This document shows, piece by piece, positions 1-7,620 of a stretch of DNA of 18,629 nucleotides. The position numbers and the translations under genes are program-made. The DNA comes from Micavibrio sp. GTDB taxonomy: Bacteria; Pseudomonadota; Alphaproteobacteria; Micavibrionales; Micavibrionaceae. Under the pieces are notes generated by a model, which was given only the letters and a program-made list of their open reading frames with translations, did not search any database and was not told the DNA's origin. The stretch covers positions 1 through 18,629 of the forward strand of contig JAPJRC010000008.1 of assembly GCA_030824805.1 (NCBI GenBank). Reading direction: 5' to 3'. Every line of letters starts with the position of its first letter. Within the stretch, counting starts at the first letter, position 1.

Positions 1-381
1 GTCGCGGTTGATCTTGATCAGAATGTCGAGATTGTTCTTTTCCGGTTTCGCCAGAATATCGACTTCGCGTTTGTACACAATCTTCGCAAGATTGTAAATG
101 TTGTTGCGAAGGGAGGTGGGGCGGTCGCCTTCCGTGTTTTCAACGGCCGTATCAAAGAACATAAGCCAGATATTGCGGTTGTATTTCAGCGTTTCTTCAA
201 GCATGTCCTTGCTGAGATTGCCCCAGTCGTTCTGAAGGTCTTGCATGAATTGTGCTGATTTCAAAAGAACGCGCGCCTCAAGCTCGCGCGGATCCTGCGA
301 ACTTTTTTGTGCGTTGTTGCCGTAAGCGCCGGCGGCCGACGCATAGGGATTGTTGTTACGCGGCTGGTTGGGAGATGGCAT
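1..381 (-). CDS. flaF: FlaF, flagellin biosynthesis regulator (C-terminus cut by window edge)
   Basis: An open frame of 127 codons without a stop runs from the ATG at 381 off the left edge, so the C-terminus is missing. The translation begins MPSPNQPRNNNPYA and contains the FlaF-type segment with the motifs ARVLLKSAQFMQDLQNDW, YNRNIWLMFFDTAVEN and LAKIVYKREVDIL; most FlaF proteins are about 110-130 residues, so little is probably lost. FlaF is a small cytoplasmic alphaproteobacterial protein needed for flagellin synthesis or secretion; in Caulobacter it works with, and opposes, FlbT and binds flagellin. The start lies inside the end of flbT (26-bp overlap), which implies translational coupling in one mRNA. 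Identification is by sequence pattern plus its place next to flbT and flagellin. Confidence 0.9.
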   Translation of the reverse strand, partial: MPSPNQPRNNNPYASAAGAYGNNAQKSSQDPRELEARVLLKSAQFMQDLQNDWGNLSKDMLEETLKYNRNIWLMFFDTAVENTEGDRPTSLRNNIYNLAKIVYKREVDILAKPEKNNLDILIKINRD

Positions 382-757
382 GACCGATCAACTCCTCTTC
401 AAACTTAATCAACTCGCGTGCTTCGCGCATGGCTTTGTAATAGCTGCCTTCAATGATTTTCTCGTTGATGGCAAGAAAGAAAAAAGCCGTGCGGGGGGCC
501 GCATGTTGTATTTCTTTCACCAGTTCAAAATATTTGTGGTGATAGTCTTTCGGGGTTGCCGACATATACATGCATTGAACCAGGAAATAGATTTTCTTGC
601 ATGGCGTGTCTGCTTCCTCTTCACGCATAACATCTTTTTCGCGAAGGATAGGGGCTTCACCGGAAATATGAAGGCGGGTGCGTTGCGCGTCATTTGTGAT
701 GACGGCTGTCCCTATCAGAATTTTTTCGCCGGGTTTTAAATCGATAACGAGAGCCAT
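356..757 (-). CDS. flbT: FlbT, flagellin mRNA regulator
   Basis: The 133-residue product has the usual FlbT length and pattern: an N-terminal LKPGEKILIGTAVI segment, the LREKDVM motif, the KKIYFLVQCMYM beta/helix region and a C-terminal helical part (YYKAMREARELIKFEEELI). FlbT in Caulobacter binds the 5' leader of flagellin mRNA and represses its translation and lowers its stability until the hook is finished; in other alphaproteobacteria it can be an activator, so the sign of control here is unknown. The ATG at 757 is preceded by an AGGAAG ribosome-binding site. It lies just downstream of the flagellin terminator and overlaps flaF at its 3' end. A second copy of the same ribosome-binding sequence lies 27 bp further upstream. 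Confidence 0.93.
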   Translation of the reverse strand: MALVIDLKPGEKILIGTAVITNDAQRTRLHISGEAPILREKDVMREEEADTPCKKIYFLVQCMYMSATPKDYHHKYFELVKEIQHAAPRTAFFFLAINEKIIEGSYYKAMREARELIKFEEELIGHAISQPAA

Positions 758-796
758 GGACTTCTTCCTTTCTCATGCATGGCAGGACTTCTTCCT
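758..796 (-). repeat. Duplicated 12-bp ribosome-binding sequence in the flbT leader
   Basis: The 12-mer AGGAAGAAGTCC (minus strand) occurs at 769-758, directly before the flbT ATG, and again at 796-785. Each copy has an ATG at ribosome-binding distance downstream. The upstream copy is followed by an ATG at 780 that opens a 14-codon frame ending with TAA at 736, inside flbT but in another frame. It may be a short leader ORF or simply a local duplication. Confidence 0.6.
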
Positions 797-805
797 ACAT
801 TCACC

Positions 806-811
806 AGTATA
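806..811 (-). promoter_or_regulatory. Candidate -10 element for flbT-flaF
   Basis: On the minus strand TATACT sits in the context GCGCTATACTGG, about 50 bp upstream of the flbT start and downstream of the flagellin terminator. No good -35 hexamer is seen at 16-18 bp. It would give flbT-flaF a promoter independent of flagellin read-through. The call rests on the hexamer alone. Confidence 0.35.
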
Positions 812-893
812 GCGCAATTTGATGACCAAAACATTAAAAAACGGCGGAAAACCAAGCTTTATTGAGACAAACGGCATTTTGCATGCATAAAGA

Positions 894-922
894 AAAACCG
901 GCGGAATTCTTCCGCCGGTTTT
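894..922 (-). terminator. Intrinsic terminator of the flagellin gene
   Basis: A perfect 13-bp stem (AAAACCGGCGGAA paired with TTCCGCCGGTTTT) with a 3-base loop lies 54 bp past the flagellin stop. Read on the minus strand it is followed by a T-rich tract, TTTTTCTTT. The plus-strand side is T-rich too, so it may work in both directions. It separates flagellin from flbT-flaF. Confidence 0.9.
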
Positions 923-975
923 GTTTTCGAAACTTATTCTTTCCGTTGCCGCCCCTCCTGGGTGGCCCGCTGTTA

Positions 976-2688
976 TTAGAACAGACGGAGCACGGACTGT
1001 TGCGACTGGGAAGCCAGCGACAGGGAGGTAACGCCCAACTGCTGTGCCGTTTGCAGAGCGAGGAGGTTTGCACCTTCTTCGTTCAGGTCGGCGTCCGTCA
1101 GGTCGGAAGCACCGGCCTTCAGCGTGTTGATCGTCTGCTCCGTGAAGTCACGACGCGTCTGGATGATGGACAGGTCGTTCGCGATGGACGAACCGAATGC
1201 ACGGACTGAGTCCAGAGCGTTACGAACTTGGCCCAGCGTTTTTTCGATAGACGCTGCATCCGTAAAGTCCGCTTTTTCAAGACCCATACCGGAAACGGTG
1301 AAGTCCTGACCTTCCGTTACCAGCGTGTTGGAACGGTCTTCGTTGAAATAGGACGTCAGGTTGTCACCGCCGAGCAGGTTAACGCCGCGGTAGTTGGCGT
1401 CTTCCACGATGCCATCGATCTGTGCACGAAGCTTGTTAAAGTCTTTCGTGTATTGGTCGAGGTTTGCAGAAGATCCGATAAAGCGGAAAGCTTCGCTGAA
1501 GGTATCGTTGGCTGCAGCTGCAGTTCCGTCAGAAGCGCCCGTACCGAAGCCAAACTGTGTTTGTCCGCCTGCCTCAGCTATAAAGCCGATTTCAGCTGTA
1601 CCGACGTTATCATCGAACGCCAGTTCAATACGACCAGTAGAAGTATTAAACGAGGCCGTTACGAATTCGCCCGCACCGCTGGAGTTAATACCATCGATGA
1701 CAGACTGGATCGTGCTGGTTTCGTTGTACGGTGTGGCAATGTTATATGTCGTGTCATCTACGCGAATAGAAAGCGTAAAGTCGTCGGCACCACCGCCAGC
1801 GTATGTACCTGTTGCCAAGAAGTTTGCGCTGCCCGTGCCGCCCAAAGTTGCAGAGGCTACATACTCTCCGTTTACTTGTGAGGCGGTAGCCGCAACGTTG
1901 GACTGCAACACGCGTCCGGCAACAGCCGTACCACCCTGACGGGTCGTGGCAAGCGTGTTTTCTGTTGTTACCAGACCTTCAAGACCGAGGAATGCATAAC
2001 CATCGATACCAAGGGACTGACCTGCTGGAACGTCGCCAATACGGATCATGGCACCTTCTGTGGTCGATTCCAGTTTCAAACGGCCTGCAGAGTCAACGCT
2101 GGCCTTTACGTGGTCTCTTACGTCCATGTTGGCTGTGGCACTGACATCAGCATTGATCTGAGCAACAACATCGTAAATGTCCTGACCAGCGGCAATTGTC
2201 ACATCCAACGTGATAGGCTGCTCACCAGCAAGACCCGTGTTGCTGTCGATACCGCCGCCAAGCAGAGTGATACGGAAGTTGTCACCAGCGGCAATGGCGC
2301 CACCGGAGCCAGCCGTAAGGCTTGCTACAGAACGAAGATCTTTCGTGCCTGTTACGGTCGCGAAGCCTTCGGCTGCGTTAATCTCAGCTTGTGCTTCTTC
2401 GGCAACGGACTGGGCTTGTGTAACAAGGTTCGTCAGAGCGGTAATACCCTTGTCGGCTTCTTCGATCGTGCGGATCGACTGACCGATACCATCGAGCAGA
2501 CGGGTAAGGTCCGAAGCGCGGTTGTTCAGCGATTGTGCCTGGAAGAACGATTGCGGGTTGTCCAGAGCGGAGTTGACCTTTTTACCCGTAGCAAGACGAA
2601 GCTGCGTGGAGTCGATCGATCTCTGTGTGTTCTGGAGGGAGAGAAGGTTGGAGCGCATAGCTGCGCCCAAAACAATATCATTAGCCAT
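976..2688 (-). CDS. Flagellin, filament subunit, large form
   Basis: The 570-residue protein has both conserved flagellin ends. The N-terminal D0/D1 part (1-110) starts MANDIVLGAAMRSNLLSLQN and contains RLATGKKVNSALDNPQSFF; the C-terminal D1/D0 part (about 405-570) contains YRGVNLLGGDNL and ends ALQTAQQLGVTSLSLASQSQ then QSVLRLF. These ends polymerise into the filament core after export without a cleaved signal peptide. The middle, about 120-400, is roughly 280 residues of variable, surface-exposed sequence and makes this about twice the length of the small Caulobacter flagellins. Within it, residues 134-210 and 303-358 look like two copies of the flagellin hook IN motif (beta strands, a helix ending in IN, then a G-R-L/I strand). 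AGGAAAGGA precedes the ATG. FlbT and FlaF are encoded just downstream. Which paralogue it is (fliC, flaA, fljK) cannot be told. Confidence 0.95.
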   Translation of the reverse strand: MANDIVLGAAMRSNLLSLQNTQRSIDSTQLRLATGKKVNSALDNPQSFFQAQSLNNRASDLTRLLDGIGQSIRTIEEADKGITALTNLVTQAQSVAEEAQAEINAAEGFATVTGTKDLRSVASLTAGSGGAIAAGDNFRITLLGGGIDSNTGLAGEQPITLDVTIAAGQDIYDVVAQINADVSATANMDVRDHVKASVDSAGRLKLESTTEGAMIRIGDVPAGQSLGIDGYAFLGLEGLVTTENTLATTRQGGTAVAGRVLQSNVAATASQVNGEYVASATLGGTGSANFLATGTYAGGGADDFTLSIRVDDTTYNIATPYNETSTIQSVIDGINSSGAGEFVTASFNTSTGRIELAFDDNVGTAEIGFIAEAGGQTQFGFGTGASDGTAAAANDTFSEAFRFIGSSANLDQYTKDFNKLRAQIDGIVEDANYRGVNLLGGDNLTSYFNEDRSNTLVTEGQDFTVSGMGLEKADFTDAASIEKTLGQVRNALDSVRAFGSSIANDLSIIQTRRDFTEQTINTLKAGASDLTDADLNEEGANLLALQTAQQLGVTSLSLASQSQQSVLRLF

Positions 2689-2756
2689 TGTAAAATCCTT
2701 TCCTAGGGTTGTTTTGGCTTTATATGTCGCGCCCCATACTGGGATGCATTTTCAAT

Positions 2757-2786
2757 ACTATAACATAGATCTTAACAGGGTGTTAA
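2757..2786 (-). promoter_or_regulatory. Candidate flagellin promoter with a CtrA-type TTAA-N7-TTAA site
   Basis: On the minus strand TTAACACCCTGTTAA (2786-2772) matches the CtrA full-site consensus TTAA-N7-TTAA exactly and is also a perfect palindrome with 6-bp arms and a 3-base centre. Its first half doubles as a -35-like TTAACA, followed after 18 bp by TATAGT at 2762-2757. Transcription would start near 2750 and give a leader of about 60 bases ending in a good ribosome-binding site. The overlap of a CtrA site with the -35 region is the arrangement known for CtrA-activated promoters. The site is seen directly; its use is inference. Confidence 0.5.
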
Positions 2787-2964
2787 CGGGGAAAAAACAA
2801 GGAATCGCAAATGGTTAATGTTTTAGTCCCAGAAAAGTGATTGTTTTCATAAAGTTAGATTGGCCGCCTGATTCGTATACTGCCCCGGTATTAACCTGTT
2901 TGCCGCATGGCTAAAAAAATAATCAAAAACAAAATACTGCAAAGCGATCTTCCAATATCAAAAA

Positions 2965-2993
2965 GAACGCCCTGCCGGGAGAGCAGGGCGTTC
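2965..2993 (-). terminator. Intrinsic terminator of the flgI-flgE operon
   Basis: An 11-bp perfect stem (GAACGCCCTGC paired with GCAGGGCGTTC) with a 7-base loop is followed on the minus strand by TTTTTGAT. It lies about 30 bp after the flgE stop and closes the operon. Confidence 0.9.
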
Positions 2994-3023
2994 GGATAGG
3001 TTTATATTCTATAAACCTAATTC

Positions 3024-4772
3024 TTATCTCAGACGGAGGAGGTCTTCCGTCATCTGGTCGACGGTCGTGATCACCTTGGTGTTTGCCGAGTAAGCGCGCT
3101 GGGAGATGATCAGCTTGGCGAACTCGTCGGCCAGGTCGACGTTCGACATTTCGAGGGTCGAAGGCTCGATAAAGCCAGCGCCTCCGGTTCCTGCCTCGCG
3201 CAGGTTCTCTTCACCCGATTCTTCGGTTTCGGAGTAGGCCGTGCCCGATACTTCCTGCAGGCCGTTCGCGTTCGAGAACGTTACCAGCGGGATTTTGTAG
3301 AGGCGGGAGGTCGCGCCGTTCGAGAAACGTGCGATCACGAAACCTTCGCGGTCGATATCGATACCCGTTCTCAAACCAAGTTCAGCACCGTTCTGGTCTG
3401 CGAACAGAACCGTGAAGTTACCGGCGAACTGGCTCTGGCGTCCGATATCCACTTCGATCGTCTGAAGTTCGGAACCGTTACCCCAGTCGATGGCGGGGAG
3501 TTCGATGTCTTTGTTGCCGTCCGCGTCAGGCAACGCGTTGAGCGTACCGTCGCCGCTGAAGTTGATGATACCCGTGGTCAACGTGTTGTTGCTGGGGTCG
3601 ATCACCTTTACTTGCCACCAGCCGCGCGGGTTGTACAGCGGATCGCCCGGCAGATATTGCGGAGCTGGGAAGTTGCCCGTGCTGTACGGTGGAACGTCGG
3701 CGGCTGTACCGTTGTCATACGCTGTCATTGGGTTGGCGTTGTAAGTACCGCCAGTACCAAGTCCCAGCGCTGCGAGTGGCGTGCCTGTACCGTTTGTTAA
3801 CGTGAGGCTTGTGCCCGGTGCAAACGAGTTACGCTGGATGAGCAGTTCACCGGCGTTTCCGAGGTAGGCGGATACACCAATACCTGCATCGTTAATGGCG
3901 TTGATTACGTCTCCCATAGTTGCCACGTTGACCGTTCCCGGTACGCCAGACGGTGTCGCCGGAGCAACAGCAACTTGTAGTGTAAGTGCTGGCGCACCGC
4001 CGTCGACTGCAATAGTGAACGTGTTACCGGCCACCATACCACGGTCGCTGATAAGGTTCGTCGTCGCTGTCTGTGCCGTGATGTTCGATGCGGCTGTACC
4101 GGCAGGACCATAAACCTTCGTGTATTCGAAAGTAATAGGTTGTGCGGAACCCAGCGTGTCGTACATTGTGATCGAACGCGAGAAGTCCGGTGCAGAGGTA
4201 AGGGCTGCGGCCATCGTCTTATCGGCGTTGCCTTTGTTGGTGCTGTCGAGTGTCAGCGCCAGTTCAGCCGTTGTCGTCGGACGGGTCAAACCGCCGAGGA
4301 AGGCAACGTCCACCGGTACGAGCGAGGTCAAGTCGCCCTGGTTTGATGGCAATGCGCCGTTCTGGTCGAGCGGCCAGCCGTACAGATAGAAGCCTGCTGT
4401 GTTGGTCAGGAACCCTTGCGCATCTTCCGAGAACTGCCCGTTGCGTGTATAGAGCCAGGAGGACAGGCTGGAGTTGTCGCCGTCGCGTTTCACAGGATAG
4501 AAACCGTTTCCGGAAATAGACGTGTCCGTGGACGAGGACGATTGCTGGATCGGACCCTGCGATGTTACGCGCTGGATACGGTCAACAGAGACTGTGCCCG
4601 GCGAATAGCGCGTCGAGCGGCCTTCCGAAGTGACCAGCGAATAGAACGCGGCTTCCGAGCGTTTAAAGCCCACCGTGTTTACGTTGGCGATGTTGTTGGA
4701 GATCATGGCCGTGGACTGCGACTGTGCAGAAAGACCCGATACTCCCGTGTATAATGATCCGAACAAACTCAT
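3024..4772 (-). CDS. flgE: FlgE, flagellar hook protein, with an insertion
   Basis: This 582-residue protein has the rod/hook family N-terminus (LYTGVSGLSAQSQ, then ANVNTVGFKRSEA at 29-41) and C-terminus (SNVDLADEFAKLIISQRAYS, then ANTKVITTVDQMTEDLLRLR, to the end). Between them are FlgE features such as SGNGFYPV (88-95), the YDTLGS segment near 204 and the WWQVKV strand near 386. FlgE polymerises into the curved hook joining rod and filament and is exported through the flagellar type III system. It is longer than the roughly 400-residue enteric FlgE, though other alphaproteobacteria also have long ones. About 135 residues (225-360) interrupt the strand pair on either side of YDTLGS/WWQVKV and resemble the flagellin IN module. 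AGGAG precedes the ATG at 4772. It is last in its operon, 30 bp after flgD. Confidence 0.96.
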   Translation of the reverse strand: MSLFGSLYTGVSGLSAQSQSTAMISNNIANVNTVGFKRSEAAFYSLVTSEGRSTRYSPGTVSVDRIQRVTSQGPIQQSSSSTDTSISGNGFYPVKRDGDNSSLSSWLYTRNGQFSEDAQGFLTNTAGFYLYGWPLDQNGALPSNQGDLTSLVPVDVAFLGGLTRPTTTAELALTLDSTNKGNADKTMAAALTSAPDFSRSITMYDTLGSAQPITFEYTKVYGPAGTAASNITAQTATTNLISDRGMVAGNTFTIAVDGGAPALTLQVAVAPATPSGVPGTVNVATMGDVINAINDAGIGVSAYLGNAGELLIQRNSFAPGTSLTLTNGTGTPLAALGLGTGGTYNANPMTAYDNGTAADVPPYSTGNFPAPQYLPGDPLYNPRGWWQVKVIDPSNNTLTTGIINFSGDGTLNALPDADGNKDIELPAIDWGNGSELQTIEVDIGRQSQFAGNFTVLFADQNGAELGLRTGIDIDREGFVIARFSNGATSRLYKIPLVTFSNANGLQEVSGTAYSETEESGEENLREAGTGGAGFIEPSTLEMSNVDLADEFAKLIISQRAYSANTKVITTVDQMTEDLLRLR

Positions 4773-4802
4773 GATGATCTCCTAGGTTTTACTTCGTTGT
4801 TA

Positions 4803-5918
4803 TTATGTTGTCTGCGTTGTAGGCTTTGTGGCGTTCATGATCGATGTGACAGGTACCGAATTGTTTTCAATCAGTACATAGTTCACGCCGCCTTTGGTTT
4901 CGACACCGGTGACATGGCCCGTAAAGTAGGTGGACGTATCAATGGTTTCGTTTTCCGTGGTTGTGGCATCAACCTTCACAGTGTAGGTGCCGGAATCCAG
5001 TTGAACTCCGTTGGTGTTTTTGCCGTTCCATGTGAATGTGTGGTTGCCTTTGGTTTCCGCGGCATCAGCCGTGTAGACCAGCGTTCCGTTTTCGTTATAG
5101 ATCTTGATCTTTGCTACCGAAGCTTCTTCCGGCATGCTGTAATTGATCGCGACCGGATCGTTGATGTATTTCACCTGGTTCGAAGAGTAGGTGATATCCA
5201 TACCCACATAACCCAGTGCCGAGCCTGCGCCCGATCCTGTTTGCGAGCCCGGCATATTTGCGTTGACGATGGAGGCGATCGGAACGGCGCGCTCGCCGAC
5301 GAGCACGTAGACAACGCCGTTTTGCGTTTCGATACCGTCCACATGGCCTGTAACGACTGTGGAGTTTTCAATGGCGGCGCCGTCTTTGTCGACAGCGTCG
5401 ATCTTGACCGTATATGTGCCGGCAGGAACGGCTTCGCCGTTTGTCTTGATGCCTGCCCACGTGAATTTGTTCATGCCCGTATTTTTTGGCGCATCGGCGG
5501 AGTACACCAGCGTTCCGTCTTCGTCGTAAACATTGATTTTCGATGTCACGGCTTCGCTTGCGAGCGCGTAGGTGATGTCGATCGGTTTTGCGCCGTCATA
5601 GTTCATTTCCGAGCTGATGTAGGAAATATCCATGCCCACATAGCCAAGAGCCACAGACGAGATGCTGGCGAGCTGCATCGAAACCAAGTTGTCGAGTTTC
5701 TGGTTCGTGTTGATTTGTTGCTCGACCTGCGTGAACTGTACCAGCTGGTTCGTGAATTCCGTGGAATCCATCGGGGAAAGCGGATCCTGGTTCTGGAGCT
5801 GCGTCGTCAGCAGCGTAAGGAACTGCTGGAAATCTTCCGCCAGCTTCAAACCGCTGTTCGTGGTGTTGTTCGCGCTGTTTGCGACACCGGATGTTGTTAC
5901 TGTGCTTACAGTGGCCAT
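4803..5918 (-). CDS. flgD: FlgD, hook cap protein, with duplicated C-terminal domain
   Basis: The first 85 residues are typical FlgD: DFQQFLTLLTTQLQNQDPLS (29-48), PMDSTEFTNQLVQFTQVEQQ (49-68) and the following INTNQKLDNL. FlgD sits at the hook tip and assembles FlgE subunits. The family usually has about 220-240 residues with one C-terminal Tudor/fibronectin-like hybrid domain. Here, at 371 residues, that domain occurs twice in tandem: 90-223 and 234-366, each starting ALGYVGMDI and sharing DGTLVY/NGTLVY, TNG, GTYTVK, TGHV and a final VP..SI.NA..P. A hand alignment gives about half identical residues over 133 positions with one gap. The ATG at 5918 has a GAGGAA ribosome-binding site. It lies between fliK and flgE with short gaps of 13 and 30 bp. 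Confidence 0.95.
   Translation of the reverse strand: MATVSTVTTSGVANSANNTTNSGLKLAEDFQQFLTLLTTQLQNQDPLSPMDSTEFTNQLVQFTQVEQQINTNQKLDNLVSMQLASISSVALGYVGMDISYISSEMNYDGAKPIDITYALASEAVTSKINVYDEDGTLVYSADAPKNTGMNKFTWAGIKTNGEAVPAGTYTVKIDAVDKDGAAIENSTVVTGHVDGIETQNGVVYVLVGERAVPIASIVNANMPGSQTGSGAGSALGYVGMDITYSSNQVKYINDPVAINYSMPEEASVAKIKIYNENGTLVYTADAAETKGNHTFTWNGKNTNGVQLDSGTYTVKVDATTTENETIDTSTYFTGHVTGVETKGGVNYVLIENNSVPVTSIMNATKPTTQTT
4821..5651 (-). repeat. Tandem protein-level duplication inside flgD
   Basis: Copy 1 is encoded at 5651-5250 and copy 2 at 5219-4821, joined by a short glycine/serine-rich linker (residues 224-233, GSQTGSGAGS). Lengths are 134 and 133 residues. The DNA of the two copies has diverged well beyond the amino acids, so the duplication is old, and both copies keep the same conserved positions. 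Confidence 0.9.
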
Positions 5919-5931
5919 TTTCTATTCCTCG

Positions 5932-7608
5932 TTACGCAAGAACGTTGTAGCGCATGTGGCCCGTCGAAGGATCGACCTGCCATGTCATGCTGGATTGAAT
6001 GATTTCATCGGCGCCGCCTGCATCCTGCGAGGCTTTGCCACCACCACCAAAATTGTTGTTGTTAGAGTTTTCGCCGTGACGACGGTTCGTGCCGTTGTCC
6101 TGCGCCAGTTCAAAGCTGATGCTCTGGCTTGCGGCGTCATAACCCGCTGTCTGCAGGGCGCGTTCCAGCGCCGTGCTTTCCCGTTGCAGCATAAGATGCG
6201 TTTCCGGTTTTTCCGCCGTAACAACCGCCTTGACCGTTTTGTCCTTGGCGCTGAATTGCAGACGTATTGCAACATTGCCCAGCTCCGGCGGGTCGAGGCG
6301 CAGGTTTATGGTGCTGTCCTCACCACCTTTACCCGCCTTTGTCAGCGTGGCGGCGACCAGTTGCGTGGCCGGATGATTCTGGCCCGCTACGGTGGGGGAG
6401 GAAATCAGGTTTGCGGCCTGGGCTGTTGTGCCAAGGCTCATCGAAGACGTGGCGGCCATGCCGTATGGCTGGTAGATCGCGGAATCCGCTTCCAGACCGG
6501 AATATGTGGCAGGGAACACCATGCCGCCTTGCTGTGCGTTCTGGCTGTTCAGCATGTTGACGAGATTTTCCTTGAAGGATGCTGCGTCTTTTTTCACATG
6601 GCCGCTGGCATTGTCTGGCTTTGCCGTCTGGTCGGTGGATTGCTCCGCTTTCACCGGCAGGCCTTCTGGCTTCTGCACGGCTTCATCACCTTCACCGATC
6701 AGGTTCGTAATACCGGCCTGCGGATCTTTTTTCGCTGAAGTAGCTGCGGCTTCCGCATCAACGTCAACGGCGATATCGTCACCTGCGCCGACATCGAGTG
6801 CGTTCAGTTGCGCGGCGAGATCGTCGGTCGGCATTGTGTTTTCATCGATCGCGTTGAGAACGACTTTGTCACCGGATGTTTTCAGGGCGACGACCGTATT
6901 TTGCGGTGTGGCGGGAAGGAGGCCGCCAACACCGGCAATCAGGTCTTCAACCGTGATTTCGCGGCCGAGTTTCTTCTGCATGTCCTGAATCTTTTCGCTC
7001 ACTTCGGTGATTTCGGCCGGGTTGAGGCCGAGCGCGATCAGGATAGGCAAAGGCAGATCCTTGACAGGCGTGTCTTTGGAGATGGTGCCGCCTTCAAGCG
7101 CGGAAAGGGATGCTTGCAGCGTGTCGGACTTCGCCTGCAATTTTGCCAGAACGCCAGCCAGTATGCCGTCTTTTTCGGCGTTCTCCGGCAGAGCGTTTTT
7201 AAGATGGTTGATGATTGTGTTCGTCAGTTCGAGTTGGCGCTCGATCTTTGTGGCATTCGTTGTCTCACCATCCAGAACGATATTACCCTGCGCATCCACG
7301 GTCTGCGAAGAAAGCGCAATCTGGAGAAGGGCGAGCGGATTATGGTCCTGCGGCTTGGCCGGCTTTACCATGTCGGGTGTTTCCGAAAGATTGGCAGTGG
7401 CGATGCCTTGTGTTGCCTTATCGGCGGTGGCGGCAAGCTTTGCAGGATCTTCACTCGCACCGAACTGGGCCATGATCATGTCCCAGAAATTTCCCATGCC
7501 GCCGGCAAGAACGCCACTTGTCGTGGAGCCGCCAAGGGCCTGATGGTTCGCAACGCCGGTGGAACCTGCGGCAACCTGTGTCATGGGAACGGTGTTGATG
7601 CTGCTCAT
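5932..7608 (-). CDS. fliK: FliK, flagellar hook-length control protein
   Basis: The 558-residue product has a long, low-complexity N-terminal and central region, as expected for the secreted molecular ruler, and a C-terminal FliK domain at about 415-505. The diagnostic parts are LRLDPPELGNVAIRLQF (436-452) and HLMLQRESTALERALQTAGY (471-490), the region that switches FlhB export specificity from hook to filament subunits. An Asn/Gly-rich linker (about 513-525) and an extra 35-residue tail follow the domain. The start at 7608 has AAGGA upstream. FliK sequences are poorly conserved outside the C-terminus, so the call rests on that domain and on the position before flgD and flgE, a common arrangement. 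Confidence 0.93.
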   Translation of the reverse strand: MSSINTVPMTQVAAGSTGVANHQALGGSTTSGVLAGGMGNFWDMIMAQFGASEDPAKLAATADKATQGIATANLSETPDMVKPAKPQDHNPLALLQIALSSQTVDAQGNIVLDGETTNATKIERQLELTNTIINHLKNALPENAEKDGILAGVLAKLQAKSDTLQASLSALEGGTISKDTPVKDLPLPILIALGLNPAEITEVSEKIQDMQKKLGREITVEDLIAGVGGLLPATPQNTVVALKTSGDKVVLNAIDENTMPTDDLAAQLNALDVGAGDDIAVDVDAEAAATSAKKDPQAGITNLIGEGDEAVQKPEGLPVKAEQSTDQTAKPDNASGHVKKDAASFKENLVNMLNSQNAQQGGMVFPATYSGLEADSAIYQPYGMAATSSMSLGTTAQAANLISSPTVAGQNHPATQLVAATLTKAGKGGEDSTINLRLDPPELGNVAIRLQFSAKDKTVKAVVTAEKPETHLMLQRESTALERALQTAGYDAASQSISFELAQDNGTNRRHGENSNNNNFGGGGKASQDAGGADEIIQSSMTWQVDPSTGHMRYNVLA

Positions 7609-7620
7609 ATATATGTGTCC

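Larger units (their letters stand above)
2689..3023. other. 335-bp intergenic region between flgE and flagellin
   Basis: This stretch has no convincing gene. From the flgE side it holds the flgE terminator (2965-2993), an AT-rich segment, a TTAA-N7-TTAA site at 2772-2786 with a possible sigma-70 promoter, and then a leader of about 60 bases before the flagellin ATG. I found no sigma-54 pattern with the correct GG-N10-GC spacing and no convincing sigma-28 promoter. Confidence 0.7.

Noticed and set aside
2895..2906. CGGCAAA core (minus strand) upstream of flagellin as a third FlbD-type site
   Set aside because: Only the 7-base core agrees with the other two elements, and there is no sigma-54 promoter at the proper distance.
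2938..2954. TGGAAGATCGCTTTGCA on the minus strand upstream of flagellin, resembling a sigma-54 promoter
   Set aside because: The spacing between GG and GC is 11 instead of 10 bases, which sigma-54 does not tolerate well, and it lies about 250 bp from the gene.
4797..6002. A 401-codon open frame on the plus strand opposite flgD
   Set aside because: It mirrors the codon pattern of flgD on the other strand. Its internal repeats are only the reflection of the flgD domain duplication.
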